Origin: Rhodobacteraceae bacterium Alg231-30
GTDB taxonomy: Bacteria > Pseudomonadota > Alphaproteobacteria > Rhodobacterales > Rhodobacteraceae
Assembly: GCA_900143615.1 (NCBI GenBank)
Contig: FREU01000003.1
Location: 232,922 to 296,921, forward strand
Direction: 5' to 3'
Length of the DNA stretch: 64,000 nucleotides
Made by a program: the position numbers and the translations under genes. Positions within the stretch are counted from its first letter, which is position 1. Every line of letters starts with the position of its first letter. Below are positions 8,757 to 17,581 of this stretch, in pieces. A model generated the notes under the pieces. That model did not search any database. It worked only from the letters and a program-made list of their open reading frames with translations, and was not told the DNA's origin.

Positions 8757-9890
8757 ATGAAAATACGTTCAGCTGTTTTGGCGGCGTCGATTGCGGCACT
8801 TGCTGCTTCTGCAAGCGCCGATGTGAAAGTGGGAATGATCACCACATTGTCCGGCGGAGGTGCCGGTTTGGGAATTGATGTGCGGGACGGCTTTCTTCTG
8901 GCAGTCAAACAGGCCGAGCGGGACGATCTCGAAGTGTTTGTTGGCGACGACCAACGTAAGCCTGATGTTGCGGTGCAGCTTGCCGACAAGATGATCCAGT
9001 CTGAGAAGGTGGACGTTCTAACGGGTATTATCTGGTCCAACCTCGCGATGGCGGTTGTGCCTTCGGCAACGGCACAGGATAAATTCTATCTTTCCCCAAA
9101 TGCGGGACCATCAGCATTGGCGGGCAAAGGGTGTCATCCAAATTATTTTAACGTCGCTTGGCAGAACGATAACCTGCACGAAGCTGCCGGGGCCTATGCA
9201 AACGATGCGGGTTTTGCCAACAGTTTCATTATCGCGCCAAACTACCCTGCAGGCAAAGATGCGCTGACAGGATACAAGCGGTTCTTTGAAGGGGAGCTTG
9301 CGGGGGAGCTCTACACAAAACTGGGCCAAACCGATTATGCGGCAGAAATAGCCCAAATTCGGGCAAGTGGCGCGGATAGTGTTTTCTTCTTCCTGCCTGG
9401 GGGTATGGGGATTTCTTTTCTGAAGCAATATGCTGCCAGCGGTATCGATTTGCCGGTTGTCGGACCCGCCTTTAGCTTTGATCAAGGGATCTTGCAGGCA
9501 GTTGGTGACGCAGCACTGGGTGTTAAGAACACCAGCCAGTGGAACAAAGACATCAACAACGCCGCCAATATCTCCTTTGTGAAGGACTTTGAAACCGAAT
9601 ATGGCCGCTTGCCGTCGCTTTATGCAAGCCAGGGCTTTGACACCGCGAACTTGCTGATTTCGGCGATGGAGACGGCGGATACCACTGATCCGGACGCATT
9701 TCGTGCTGCGCTCAAGGCGGCGAACTTTGACAGTGTTCGCGGAAGCTTCAAGTTTGGTGACAACCATCACCCCATTCAGGACATCTATGTACGTGAAGTG
9801 ATCAAAGAAGGTGATGTTTACACCAACAAGATCATTGCCACAGGTCTGACGAACCATGCCGATGCTTATGCTGGCGACTGCAAAATGTAA
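8757..9890 (+). CDS. Branched-chain-type ABC transporter substrate-binding protein
   Basis: 377 residues with a signal peptide (cleavage near SASA-DVKVG, about residue 21) and the periplasmic type-1 binding fold of LivJ-like proteins: KVGMITTLSGGGAGLGIDVR at the start of the mature chain and a Gly-rich hinge. GGGAGAAA ribosome site precedes ATG 8757. It captures the solute for the LivHMGF set encoded directly downstream. The ligand cannot be read from the sequence; amino acids, organic acids and aromatic acids are all used by this family. A perfect hairpin follows the stop codon. Confidence 0.88.
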   Translation: MKIRSAVLAASIAALAASASADVKVGMITTLSGGGAGLGIDVRDGFLLAVKQAERDDLEVFVGDDQRKPDVAVQLADKMIQSEKVDVLTGIIWSNLAMAVVPSATAQDKFYLSPNAGPSALAGKGCHPNYFNVAWQNDNLHEAAGAYANDAGFANSFIIAPNYPAGKDALTGYKRFFEGELAGELYTKLGQTDYAAEIAQIRASGADSVFFFLPGGMGISFLKQYAASGIDLPVVGPAFSFDQGILQAVGDAALGVKNTSQWNKDINNAANISFVKDFETEYGRLPSLYASQGFDTANLLISAMETADTTDPDAFRAALKAANFDSVRGSFKFGDNHHPIQDIYVREVIKEGDVYTNKIIATGLTNHADAYAGDCKM

Positions 9891-9900
9891 TTGAACTATG

Positions 9901-9926
9901 GTAGGGGGCAGCTATCTGCCCCCTAC
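9901..9926 (+). promoter_or_regulatory. Perfect 11-bp hairpin between binding-protein gene and livH
   Basis: GTAGGGGGCAG pairs with CTGCCCCCTAC over a CTAT tetraloop, 10 bases after the binding-protein stop and 17 before livH ATG 9943. There is a short GGTTTTTC after it but no long T-run. It probably attenuates readthrough or protects the upstream message, giving more binding protein than permease. Confidence 0.6.
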
Positions 9927-9942
9927 AGGCACGGTTTTTCAC

Positions 9943-10860
9943 ATGACATTTACTCTTTTCGCAGAGCAGCTGCTCAACGGGCTGCAATTCGGCGTCATGC
10001 TGTTTTTGATGTCGGCTGGTCTGACGCTGGTTTTCGGCGTTATGGGGCTGATCAATCTCGCACATGGGTCTCTCTATATGGTTGGTGCCTTTGCAGCAGC
10101 GGCTGTGGCGGCGGCGACCGGATCATTTGTGTTGGCGTTAATGGCGTCGTTGGCCGCGGCTGCTGCGGCTGGTGCGATAATCGAGCTGACTATTATTCGG
10201 CGACTATATAATCGGGACCATCTCGATCAGGTGCTTGCGACCTTTGCGCTTATTTTGATCTTTTCTGAAGGGACGCGTTGGATTTTTGGATCGTTTCCCC
10301 TGTTTTTAGATGTGCCTCAAGCTTTGTCAGGGCCGATAACCTTGCCCGGTGGGATTGAATATCCGCTGTATCGGTTGGCAATTATCGGCATCGGTTTGGG
10401 CGTCGCGACAGGGTTGTTTGCGATGATCAATCGCACAAGTGTGGGAATCCGTATTCGCGCGGGTGAGGCGGATCGAGAGATGATCGCAGCCCTTGGAGTG
10501 GATATTGCCAAGCTCTATACATTTGTTTTTGCGCTTGGCGCAGCCCTGGCAGGGTTTGCCGGTGCTTTGGTTGGAGCCATTCAATCCGTTCAGGTCGGCA
10601 TGGGTGAGCCTGTGTTGATCCTAGCGTTTGTTGTTATTGTGATTGGTGGAATTGGGTCTATCAAAGGCGCGCTTGTCGGAGCCTTGTTGGTGGGAATGAC
10701 GGACACATTAGGAAGGTTTTTGCTGCCACAAATGCTAGGCTGGATCTTAGAGCCATCATCGGCGATTTCCATTGGTTCAGCAGTTTCGTCAATGTCGATC
10801 TACATTCTCATGGCCGGGGTTTTGATTTATCGCCCGCAAGGCCTGTATGGGAGCGGTTGA
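9943..10860 (+). CDS. livH: Branched-chain-type ABC transporter permease LivH
   Basis: 305 residues from ATG 9943 (MTFTLFAEQLLNG). The in-frame upstream GTG/ATG region runs through the hairpin, so I do not use it. About eight hydrophobic helices, with GLTLVFGVMGLINLAHGSLYM near residues 26-46 and GGIGSIKGALVGALLVG near the end, the two signatures of LivH permeases. With LivM it forms the inner-membrane channel. The stop lies one base before the livM ATG. Confidence 0.92.
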   Translation: MTFTLFAEQLLNGLQFGVMLFLMSAGLTLVFGVMGLINLAHGSLYMVGAFAAAAVAAATGSFVLALMASLAAAAAAGAIIELTIIRRLYNRDHLDQVLATFALILIFSEGTRWIFGSFPLFLDVPQALSGPITLPGGIEYPLYRLAIIGIGLGVATGLFAMINRTSVGIRIRAGEADREMIAALGVDIAKLYTFVFALGAALAGFAGALVGAIQSVQVGMGEPVLILAFVVIVIGGIGSIKGALVGALLVGMTDTLGRFLLPQMLGWILEPSSAISIGSAVSSMSIYILMAGVLIYRPQGLYGSG

Positions 10861-10861
10861 G

Positions 10862-11845
10862 ATGAGACGGGAGCACATAATCAACCTCGTCACTTTGGCC
10901 GTTTTAGTGGTGGTGCCGCTGGGGGCGTGGGTCCTAGATGAGCCGTTTATCATCACCCTGGCGACACGGGCTGTGATTTTTGCCATTGCGGGTGTCGGTT
11001 TGAACCTTGCTTTGGGGCAGGGCGGTTTGGTCAGCCTTGGCCATGCCGCGTTTTTTGGCATTGGTGGCTATGCGATGGGGATCCTTGCCAGCCACGCTCA
11101 GGCCTATGCGCCGCTGATGGAGTGGCCCTTCCTCATTGAGGGCACCAAATCCATGCCGATTATCTGGTTGGTGGCGGTGGTGAGCAGCGCCTTGGCGGCG
11201 TTGGCCATTGGCGCGCTGAGCCTGAGAACCAGTGGTGTGTACTTTATTATGATCACTTTGGCTTTTGGTCAGATGATCTACTACTTTGCGATCAGCTGGC
11301 CAGCCTATGGTGGCGAAGATGGCTTGGTGGTCTATGTGCGCAACGGCTTTCCAGGCCTAAATACTCTGGACCCGATCCAATTCTTCGGTCTGTGTTTTTG
11401 CGTCCTTTGCATAGTGTTGTGGGCCATGAGCCGTGTGCAAAACTCGGCCTTTGGGTTGGCGCTGGCCTCGGCACGGCAAAACCCTGTGCGGGTGCAGTCG
11501 GTTGGCATTGATCCTTATCGGCTGCGTCTTGTGGCGTTTACTTTGTCAGGTGCAATCACAGGATTGTCCGGCGCATTGTTTGCCGATCTGAACCGCTTTG
11601 TTAGCCCAACAATGTTGAGCTGGCAGATGTCAGGTGAAATCATGGTCTTTATCATTATCGGAGGTGTGGCGCGCTTGTTTGGTCCGGTTATCGGCGCGAT
11701 GATCTTTATTCTTCTTGAACATGTTTTGGGCGGCGTGTCCGAGTTCTGGCACATCTACCTTGGCGCGCTGTTGTTGATGATTGTGCTGTTTGCCAAAGGC
11801 GGTGTGATCGGCGCGCTGGCGGGGCGTGAGGTGGCACATGACTGA
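10862..11845 (+). CDS. livM: Branched-chain-type ABC transporter permease LivM
   Basis: 327 residues from ATG 10862, chosen over ATG 10847 because GGGAG lies 8 bases upstream and the next gene pair spacing is normal. Hydrophobic throughout, with GLNLALGQGGLVSLGHAAFFGIGGY and the cytoplasmic ASARQNPVRVQSVGIDPYRLRL coupling loop, both typical of LivM. Its last 8 bases overlap livG (ATGACTGA), so translation is coupled. Confidence 0.92.
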   Translation: MRREHIINLVTLAVLVVVPLGAWVLDEPFIITLATRAVIFAIAGVGLNLALGQGGLVSLGHAAFFGIGGYAMGILASHAQAYAPLMEWPFLIEGTKSMPIIWLVAVVSSALAALAIGALSLRTSGVYFIMITLAFGQMIYYFAISWPAYGGEDGLVVYVRNGFPGLNTLDPIQFFGLCFCVLCIVLWAMSRVQNSAFGLALASARQNPVRVQSVGIDPYRLRLVAFTLSGAITGLSGALFADLNRFVSPTMLSWQMSGEIMVFIIIGGVARLFGPVIGAMIFILLEHVLGGVSEFWHIYLGALLLMIVLFAKGGVIGALAGREVAHD

Positions 11846-12593
11846 TATCATATTGCAGGCGCGGGGTTTGCAGAAATCATTCGGAGCACTACGTGTCACT
11901 GATGATGTTTCCCTTGAGGTGCGCAGCGGCGAAATTCACGCTTTGATCGGGCCAAACGGTGCGGGAAAGTCGACTTTGGTTCAGCAGCTCACTGGGCATT
12001 TGGAATCGGATGCCGGGCAAGTCGCGTTGTGTGGTCAGGACGTTACGTCTTTGGGGCCAGTGGAGCGTGCTGCCAAAGGCTTGGGACGTACATTCCAAAT
12101 ATCGGCATTGGCCATGGAGAACAGCGTACTGCAAAATGTTGTGCTAGGCGCATTGGGGCGTCGCGGCGGTGTGTTTCGATTCTTTGCGCCTGTGATGAAA
12201 GACCGCGCGCTTCTGGATGTTGCGAATAACGCGCTCGCGCGAGTAGGATTGCGCGCCCAAGCCAAGGTGCGCACATCGGATTTATCGCATGGGCAGCGAC
12301 GCCAACTAGAAGTGGCCGTTGCGCTCACCCAATCCCCCAAGGCGTTCTTGATGGATGAACCTATGGCTGGCTTGGGATTGGAAGGAGCAGGCCAAATGAT
12401 CGATCTATTGCGCAAGTTGCGTGCCGAGGCTCCGATCTTACTTATCGAACATGATATGGACGCTGTGTTTGCCTTGGCCGATCGGATCAGCGTTTTGGTT
12501 TATGGCAAAATCATCGCCACTGGGGCACCTGAGGACATTCGCCGCAATCGTGAAATCCAATTGGCTTATCTGGGTAAGGAAGCTGAGTTATGA
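11838..12593 (+). CDS. livG: ABC transporter ATPase LivG
   Basis: 251 residues from ATG 11838. Walker A GPNGAGKST is at 38-46, the signature is LSHGQRRQLE, Walker B is FLMDEPMAGLG and the switch His lies in LLIEHDM. It powers the LivHM permease from the cytoplasmic face. An upstream GTG at 11826 is in frame but lacks support. The stop overlaps the livF start (ATGA). Confidence 0.93.
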   Translation: MTDIILQARGLQKSFGALRVTDDVSLEVRSGEIHALIGPNGAGKSTLVQQLTGHLESDAGQVALCGQDVTSLGPVERAAKGLGRTFQISALAMENSVLQNVVLGALGRRGGVFRFFAPVMKDRALLDVANNALARVGLRAQAKVRTSDLSHGQRRQLEVAVALTQSPKAFLMDEPMAGLGLEGAGQMIDLLRKLRAEAPILLIEHDMDAVFALADRISVLVYGKIIATGAPEDIRRNREIQLAYLGKEAEL

Positions 12594-13282
12594 AGCCGCT
12601 GCTAGAACTGTCCAATGTTGCGGCCTCATACGGAGCGTCACAGGCGCTGTTTGATGTGTCATTGGCGGTGGGACAGGGAGAAGTTGTCGCACTGATGGGG
12701 CGTAATGGCATGGGTAAAACCACGACAGTCAAAGTTATTTGCCGGATGTTGCTGCACAAAAGCGGCGATATCACTTTTGACGACAATGATATCGGCGGAT
12801 TGCCATCCCATAAAGCGGCGCGACTTGGAATTGGATTGGTCCCTGAGGGGCGGCGATGTTTTGCAAATTTGTCGGTATATGAGAACCTGATCGCGGCGGC
12901 GCGGGCAGGGGAGTGGGACTTTGAACGTGTCTGCGTTTTGTTTCCGCGCCTTAAGGAGAGGCGCACACAATTGGCCGTGTCGTTGTCCGGCGGCGAGCAG
13001 CAAATGCTGGCTATAGGGCGTGCCTTGATGACAAATCCGAGATTACTAATCTTGGATGAAGCAACCGAAGGATTGGCTCCGGTCATCCGTCAAGAAATCT
13101 GGGCGGCGGTTTTGCAATTGAAGAGGGATACAGGTCTTGCGATCCTTGCCATTGATAAATCACTCAAAGAACTAGGGCAGGTCGCAGATAAGGCTGTGAT
13201 CCTTGAAAAAGGCCGCTCGGTTTGGAGCGGTCCTTTTGCGGCGATGTCATCTGAACAGACGGATCGTTATTTGGGGGTTTGA
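12590..13282 (+). CDS. livF: ABC transporter ATPase LivF
   Basis: 230 residues. Walker A GRNGMGKTT at 37-45, signature LSGGEQQM, Walker B LLILDEATEGLAP. After the last beta strand the usual VEQN of LivF proteins is IDKS, putting Lys where the switch residue sits; this appears to be a subfamily variant. The 3' end overlaps the convergent CoA-transferase gene by 16 bases, so no terminator separates them. Confidence 0.92.
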   Translation: MKPLLELSNVAASYGASQALFDVSLAVGQGEVVALMGRNGMGKTTTVKVICRMLLHKSGDITFDDNDIGGLPSHKAARLGIGLVPEGRRCFANLSVYENLIAAARAGEWDFERVCVLFPRLKERRTQLAVSLSGGEQQMLAIGRALMTNPRLLILDEATEGLAPVIRQEIWAAVLQLKRDTGLAILAIDKSLKELGQVADKAVILEKGRSVWSGPFAAMSSEQTDRYLGV

Positions 13283-14391
13283 TCGTTGATCTTGGGCAAT
13301 GTTGGCGCGGTTTTGTCTATCGCCAATTCGGCATCTGAGAAGACCCATGGACCCCGTACGCCTGGTACGCCTTGGGCATCAATAACCATGTTCCGTGCCG
13401 CGATTTGAGAATCCTGCAACGTGTCTCCAACCGAGTTTATGGGGCCAGCAGGCACTGTGGCGACTTCTAATGCACTCAACAACGTTTCGCCAGTCCATGA
13501 GCTTGTTTCAGCTTCAATTGCGCTGGTTAAGGCATCTCGATTTGCGACGCGCAGTTGATTGGAGGCATAGTCTGGGGATTGGGAGAGGTCAGCGCGGTTA
13601 AGCACCGTACACAAACGCTGAAACTGACCATCATTGCCGACAGCAATAATGATGTGGCCATCGCTGGTCGGGACCACTTGATAGGGTGCGATATTGGGAT
13701 GTGCGTTGCCTTTGCGCTGTGGGCTTTGTCCTGTCGCCAGATAGTTCATGGCCTGATTGGCCAGCATGGCAGTGGCGCAATCGAGCAGCGACATGTCGAT
13801 GTGCTGCCCGCGTCCGGTTGTGTGGCGTTGCTCAATCGCCGCCAAGATGCCGATGGTTCCATACAGTCCTGTCACGACATCCGTAACCGCAACACCAACC
13901 TTTTGCGGCTGCCCGTCGGGTTCTCCTGTTATCGACATCAGGCCGGACATACCTTGGATCATAAAGTCATAGCCTGCGCGATTTGCGTAGGGGCCGTCTT
14001 GTCCAAAGCCCGTGATCGAGCAGTAGATAACGCGCGGGTTCACTTCCGCAACAGACGCATAATCTAACCCGTATTTTGCAAGACCTCCGACTTTAAAGTT
14101 CTCAACTAAAATGTCAGCGTCCTTGATCAAATCAAGCACAGCCTTTTGTCCTTCGGGTGTTCGAAAATCTGCGATCACCGAGGTTTTGCCTCGGTTGGCT
14201 GCGTAGAAGTATGCGGCCGTTTTGTCGCCGTCACGTTCGATGAACGGTGGACCCCAGGTGCGTGTGTCATCTCCTTGGGGCGCTTCGACCTTGATGACTT
14301 CGGCACCGAGATCGGAAAGCGATTGCCCGATCCACGGCCCCGCCAAAATGCGGGCAAGTTCTACGACCTTTAGTCCTTCCAGAGGCTTCAT
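13267..14391 (-). CDS. CaiB/BaiF family CoA-transferase, probably glutarate-specific
   Basis: 374 residues beginning MKPLEGLKVVELARILAGPW, the invariant opening of class III CoA-transferases; DLGAEVIKVEAP and the catalytic-Asp region (about residue 165-180) follow, with GVAVTDVVTGLYG later. These enzymes move CoA between carboxylic acids through an aspartyl-CoA intermediate. Adjacency to gcdH and a small regulator suggests the succinyl-CoA:glutarate role known for the SUGCT branch, feeding glutaryl-CoA to GcdH; substrate is inferred from neighbours. It is co-transcribed with the regulator at 14404-14973 (12-base gap). Confidence 0.85.
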   Translation of the reverse strand: MKPLEGLKVVELARILAGPWIGQSLSDLGAEVIKVEAPQGDDTRTWGPPFIERDGDKTAAYFYAANRGKTSVIADFRTPEGQKAVLDLIKDADILVENFKVGGLAKYGLDYASVAEVNPRVIYCSITGFGQDGPYANRAGYDFMIQGMSGLMSITGEPDGQPQKVGVAVTDVVTGLYGTIGILAAIEQRHTTGRGQHIDMSLLDCATAMLANQAMNYLATGQSPQRKGNAHPNIAPYQVVPTSDGHIIIAVGNDGQFQRLCTVLNRADLSQSPDYASNQLRVANRDALTSAIEAETSSWTGETLLSALEVATVPAGPINSVGDTLQDSQIAARNMVIDAQGVPGVRGPWVFSDAELAIDKTAPTLPKINDQTPK

Positions 14392-14403
14392 CTTGGTCTT
14401 CTT

Positions 14404-14973
14404 TCAGAGATAAGGAGGGGTGCAGGCGGAAATGACTGCGGCCGGTCGATCAGACAGGTTGCGAAAACGGTGTGGTGCGCGGCTGTCAAATAGATAGCTG
14501 TCACCCGCTTTCAGAACTTGTCTTTTGTCGCCGACGGTGACTTCGAGTTCACCGGAAAGGACAATGCCGCCTTCCGAGGCCGCGTGTGACAGCATGGTTT
14601 CTCCGGTGTCAGCACCGGGCTCATACCGCTCAGATAAGATCTGCAACCCATGGGCGCGGGCGTTGCCAACTTGTTTTAAAGCTATCTTGGCCTGTTTGGC
14701 GCCAAACAATAAGGATGTAAGGTCTGAGAGTTCGCGGGCTTCGAAAAACACTTGTTCGCTGTCGTCACTTTCCGGCTCAAAAAATTCGGACATGCTCAGG
14801 TTCATGCCGCCCAAGATTTTGCGCAGACTTGCGACCGATGGGCTGGATCGGTTTGTCTCAATCATTGAAACCTGACCGTGCGGTACCGCTGCAGCATTGG
14901 CGAGTTGCCGTTGAGATAGCCCAGCCTGCACCCTGAGAGCCTTAAGTCGTGCCCCGACGTCGAAATCATCCAA
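14404..14973 (-). CDS. XRE-family regulator with C-terminal cupin
   Basis: 189 residues from TTG 14973, supported by GGAG 7 bases upstream. Residues 8-65 form an HTH_3 domain (LKALRVQAGLSQRQLANAAA then GQVSMIE); residues about 115-185 form a small cupin (PGADTGETMLSHAASEGGIVL, then FDSRAPHRFRNL). This is the PuuR-like architecture, where the cupin senses a metabolite. It is divergent from gcdH and upstream of the CoA-transferase, so it probably controls both in response to glutarate or a related acid. Confidence 0.85.
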   Translation of the reverse strand: MDDFDVGARLKALRVQAGLSQRQLANAAAVPHGQVSMIETNRSSPSVASLRKILGGMNLSMSEFFEPESDDSEQVFFEARELSDLTSLLFGAKQAKIALKQVGNARAHGLQILSERYEPGADTGETMLSHAASEGGIVLSGELEVTVGDKRQVLKAGDSYLFDSRAPHRFRNLSDRPAAVISACTPPYL

Positions 14974-15030
14974 TGTCCGTCTCCGTCTGTTAATAAGGTG
15001 CGGTCATGTTGCTCATTTTTTAACTAGCAA

Positions 15031-15048
15031 TGCTCAATATAATGCGCA
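15031..15048. promoter_or_regulatory. Imperfect palindrome in the regulator-gcdH intergenic region
   Basis: TGCTCAATATAATGCGCA matches its own reverse complement at 14 of 18 positions and lies between the divergent XRE regulator (start 14973) and gcdH (start 15182). It is a reasonable operator for the XRE protein; it also contains a TATAAT hexamer that could be a -10 box. Confidence 0.35.
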
Positions 15049-15181
15049 ATAGGTATGTTCAGAAATTAGAACGTTACGACGGTTTCTCAGAATCGATTGC
15101 CTTGTGCAGGAAGGTTAGACCAACTGACCGCAGCCACAATATTCAATCGCGCCCTGTATCGTCGCGTCAAAGGAGAACGTC

Positions 15182-16396
15182 ATGGCCAAAGACCTTAGCC
15201 CGCAATCCAAACCCGATTTGGGGTCGTTTAACTGGGAAGACCCGTTTTTGCTGGAAACCCAACTGCACGAAGACGAACGTATGATCCGCGACGCGGCTTT
15301 GGCGTATTGCTCCGAAAAGCTTGCCCCACGCGTAACGGAAGCCTTTGAAAACGAAGAAACCGATCCCGAGATTTTTGCTGAAATGGGCGAAATGGGTCTG
15401 TTGGGCACAACGATCCCTGAGGAATACGGCGGTATTGGTGCCAGCTATGTAAGTTATGGTCTGGTGGCGCGTGAAGTTGAGCGTGTCGACAGCGGCTATC
15501 GCTCGATGATGTCGGTGCAAAGCTCTTTGGTGATGTATCCGATCTATGCCTATGGCAGCGAAGAACAACGCAAGAAGTATTTGCCAAAACTGGCTTTGGG
15601 CGAATGGATCGGGTGTTTTGGTTTGACGGAGCCGGACGCAGGTTCTGATCCCGCTGGAATGAAGACGACTGCGAAGAAAACTGAAGGCGGCTATGTGTTA
15701 AACGGCGCCAAAATGTGGATTTCCAACGCGCCGATTGCGGATGTGTTTGTCGTCTGGGCGAAGTCTGATGCGCATGGTGGTAAAATCCGCGGTTTTGTTC
15801 TGGATAAAGGGACCAAGGGCTTGTCCGCGCCAAAAATCCAACACAAAGCGTCGCTGCGCGCCTCAATCACGGGTGAAATCGTGATGGATAATGTCGAAGT
15901 TGGAGAAGAGGCCTTATTGCCGGATGTTGAAGGTTTAAAGGGGCCTTTTGGGTGCCTAAATCGCGCACGCTACGGCATTGCATGGGGCGCGATGGGGGCT
16001 GCAGAATTCTGCTGGCACGCCGCACGCCAATACGGGTTAGATCGCAAACAATTCAACAAGCCCTTGGGACAAACACAATTGTTTCAGCTCAAGCTGGCCA
16101 ATATGCAAACCGAGATTACTTTAGGATTGCAGGCAGCCTTGCGGGTCGGTCGTTTGATGGACGAGGCAAAAGCCGCGCCGGAAATGATTTCCCTGATCAA
16201 ACGCAACAACTGTGGCAAGGCGCTGGATATTGCGCGGATGTCGCGGGACATGCATGGCGGTAACGGGATCAGTCTGGAATTCAACGTGATCCGTCACATG
16301 GTCAATCTGGAAACTGTGAATACCTATGAAGGGACCCATGACGTGCATGCTCTGATTTTGGGGCGTGCGCAGACCGGCCTACAAGCGTTTTTCTAA
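15182..16396 (+). CDS. gcdH: Glutaryl-CoA dehydrogenase
   Basis: 404 residues, AAGGAG upstream of the ATG. FAD-binding [12 protein letters not shown] and [16 protein letters not shown] lie mid-protein, and the C-terminal [20 protein letters not shown] carries the catalytic base Glu383 in the context characteristic of glutaryl-CoA dehydrogenases. It oxidises and decarboxylates glutaryl-CoA to crotonyl-CoA with electrons passed to ETF, in lysine, tryptophan and glutarate breakdown. The divergent CoA-transferase would supply glutaryl-CoA. A terminator follows at 16412-16457. Confidence 0.94.
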   Translation: MAKDLSPQSKPDLGSFNWEDPFLLETQLHEDERMIRDAALAYCSEKLAPRVTEAFENEETDPEIFAEMGEMGLLGTTIPEEYGGIGASYVSYGLVAREVERVDSGYRSMMSVQSSLVMYPIYAYGSEEQRKKYLPKLALGEWIGCFGLTEPDAGSDPAGMKTTAKKTEGGYVLNGAKMWISNAPIADVFVVWAKSDAHGGKIRGFVLDKGTKGLSAPKIQHKASLRASITGEIVMDNVEVGEEALLPDVEGLKGPFGCLNRARYGIAWGAMGAAEFCWHAARQYGLDRKQFNKPLGQTQLFQLKLANMQTEITLGLQAALRVGRLMDEAKAAPEMISLIKRNNCGKALDIARMSRDMHGGNGISLEFNVIRHMVNLETVNTYEGTHDVHALILGRAQTGLQAFF

Positions 16397-16411
16397 TCTC
16401 ATATCGAGTGA

Positions 16412-16457
16412 AATCACCCAGCGCGGAATGAGTTTCGCGCAGGGTGATTGCGTTTTT
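16412..16457 (+). terminator. Rho-independent terminator after gcdH
   Basis: AATCACCC-A-GCGCG pairs with CGCGC-A-GGGTGATT around a loop of about 11 bases, followed by GCGTTTTTGTC. Confidence 0.8.
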
Positions 16458-16553
16458 GTCCTTATTGGCCGTCTTCTCTGGACGTCATTCCACGTGACGC
16501 GCTATTGTCGTTGAACGTCCGCGGGGGTCCAGCGGGTTTAGTGTAAGGACAGT

Positions 16554-17555
16554 ATGAGTATGGCGGGTTATATTCGGGCCTCGGTTCTGGAAGGGTTGAA
16601 CCGGATTGCGACGCGTAAGAACGCGAATGTGGCCGATGTTCTGCGCGACCACGGCTTGGATATGACGATCTTTCAAGCACAAGAAACCGAAATTGATTTT
16701 GATGTGATGCGCCAGTTGTTTGAGGATTGCGCCACTAGATGGAAAATGCCCGATTTAGGAATCCAGCTTGCGCGGGAACAAAACCTGGAAAGCTTGGGTG
16801 TCATCAGTTTGGTTGTGCGTATGGAAACGACAGTGCGTGACGCAGTAAAAGCGGTTATCAGAAATCAATACCTGCACACAAATGGAACCGTCATCATCTT
16901 GAGAGAACTTTCAGGAGATGATCTGGCAGAGGTGATTTACGCGCCGCGTACGTTGGCCGATGTGCGCCAAGCCCCTGAATTTGCTTTAGCCGGATCCAAA
17001 ATGCGGATGGCAGAAGCATCGGGGCGAGAGCCCGAGATTTTGAGTGCAGAAGTGATGCATAGCGCCCCGAAGGGAAAGGACTATCTGGCAGCGTCGCTTG
17101 GATGCCCCGTGCGCTATGGTGCAAGCCGCTATTCGTTTCTGTTCCGTAGTGACATTTTGGATGTGAAGATGCCTAAAATGGATGTGGCATACCATCCGAT
17201 TATCCGGCGATATTTGTCGGATTTAGCGGTCAACGTGAACGCATCGTTTAGCGAGCGTGTCGGCTTAGAAGTGTTTCGCCTATTATCGCTGGGCAATTGC
17301 ACCCAGGAAAAAGTTGCAGCAGCAATGCGTATGCAAACCCGTTCATTGCAACGGCGCCTGAAAACCGAAAACACTTCATTTCGAGAAATTTTGGACGAGC
17401 AACGCCGGCGAAAGTCTCTGGCATTGGTACAACAGACAGATATGCCACTGAGCGAGGTGGCGTTGGCTGTTGGTTATTCAGATCAAACAGCTTTTAATCA
17501 AGCGTTTCGTCGATGGTTTGGTCGGACGCCGCTAAAAGTGCGGCGCCCTGATTGA
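16554..17555 (+). CDS. AraC-family regulator with OruR/ArgR-type N-terminal domain
   Basis: 333 residues. The N-terminal about 190 residues match the Arabinose_bd type ligand domain seen in OruR-like regulators (QLFEDCATRWKMPDLGIQLA, then LGVISLVVR). The C-terminal 90 residues form a double HTH of the AraC type, with RMQTRSLQRRLKTENTSFREIL and SEVALAVGYSDQTAFNQAFRRWFG. The start may be ATG 16554 or the second ATG at 16560, both near AAGGA. The target is unclear; neighbours suggest amino-acid or glutarate metabolism. It is convergent with the gene at 17582. Confidence 0.88.
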   Translation: MSMAGYIRASVLEGLNRIATRKNANVADVLRDHGLDMTIFQAQETEIDFDVMRQLFEDCATRWKMPDLGIQLAREQNLESLGVISLVVRMETTVRDAVKAVIRNQYLHTNGTVIILRELSGDDLAEVIYAPRTLADVRQAPEFALAGSKMRMAEASGREPEILSAEVMHSAPKGKDYLAASLGCPVRYGASRYSFLFRSDILDVKMPKMDVAYHPIIRRYLSDLAVNVNASFSERVGLEVFRLLSLGNCTQEKVAAAMRMQTRSLQRRLKTENTSFREILDEQRRRKSLALVQQTDMPLSEVALAVGYSDQTAFNQAFRRWFGRTPLKVRRPD

Positions 17556-17581
17556 AACGCTATATCAGAGCTGGATGCCAA

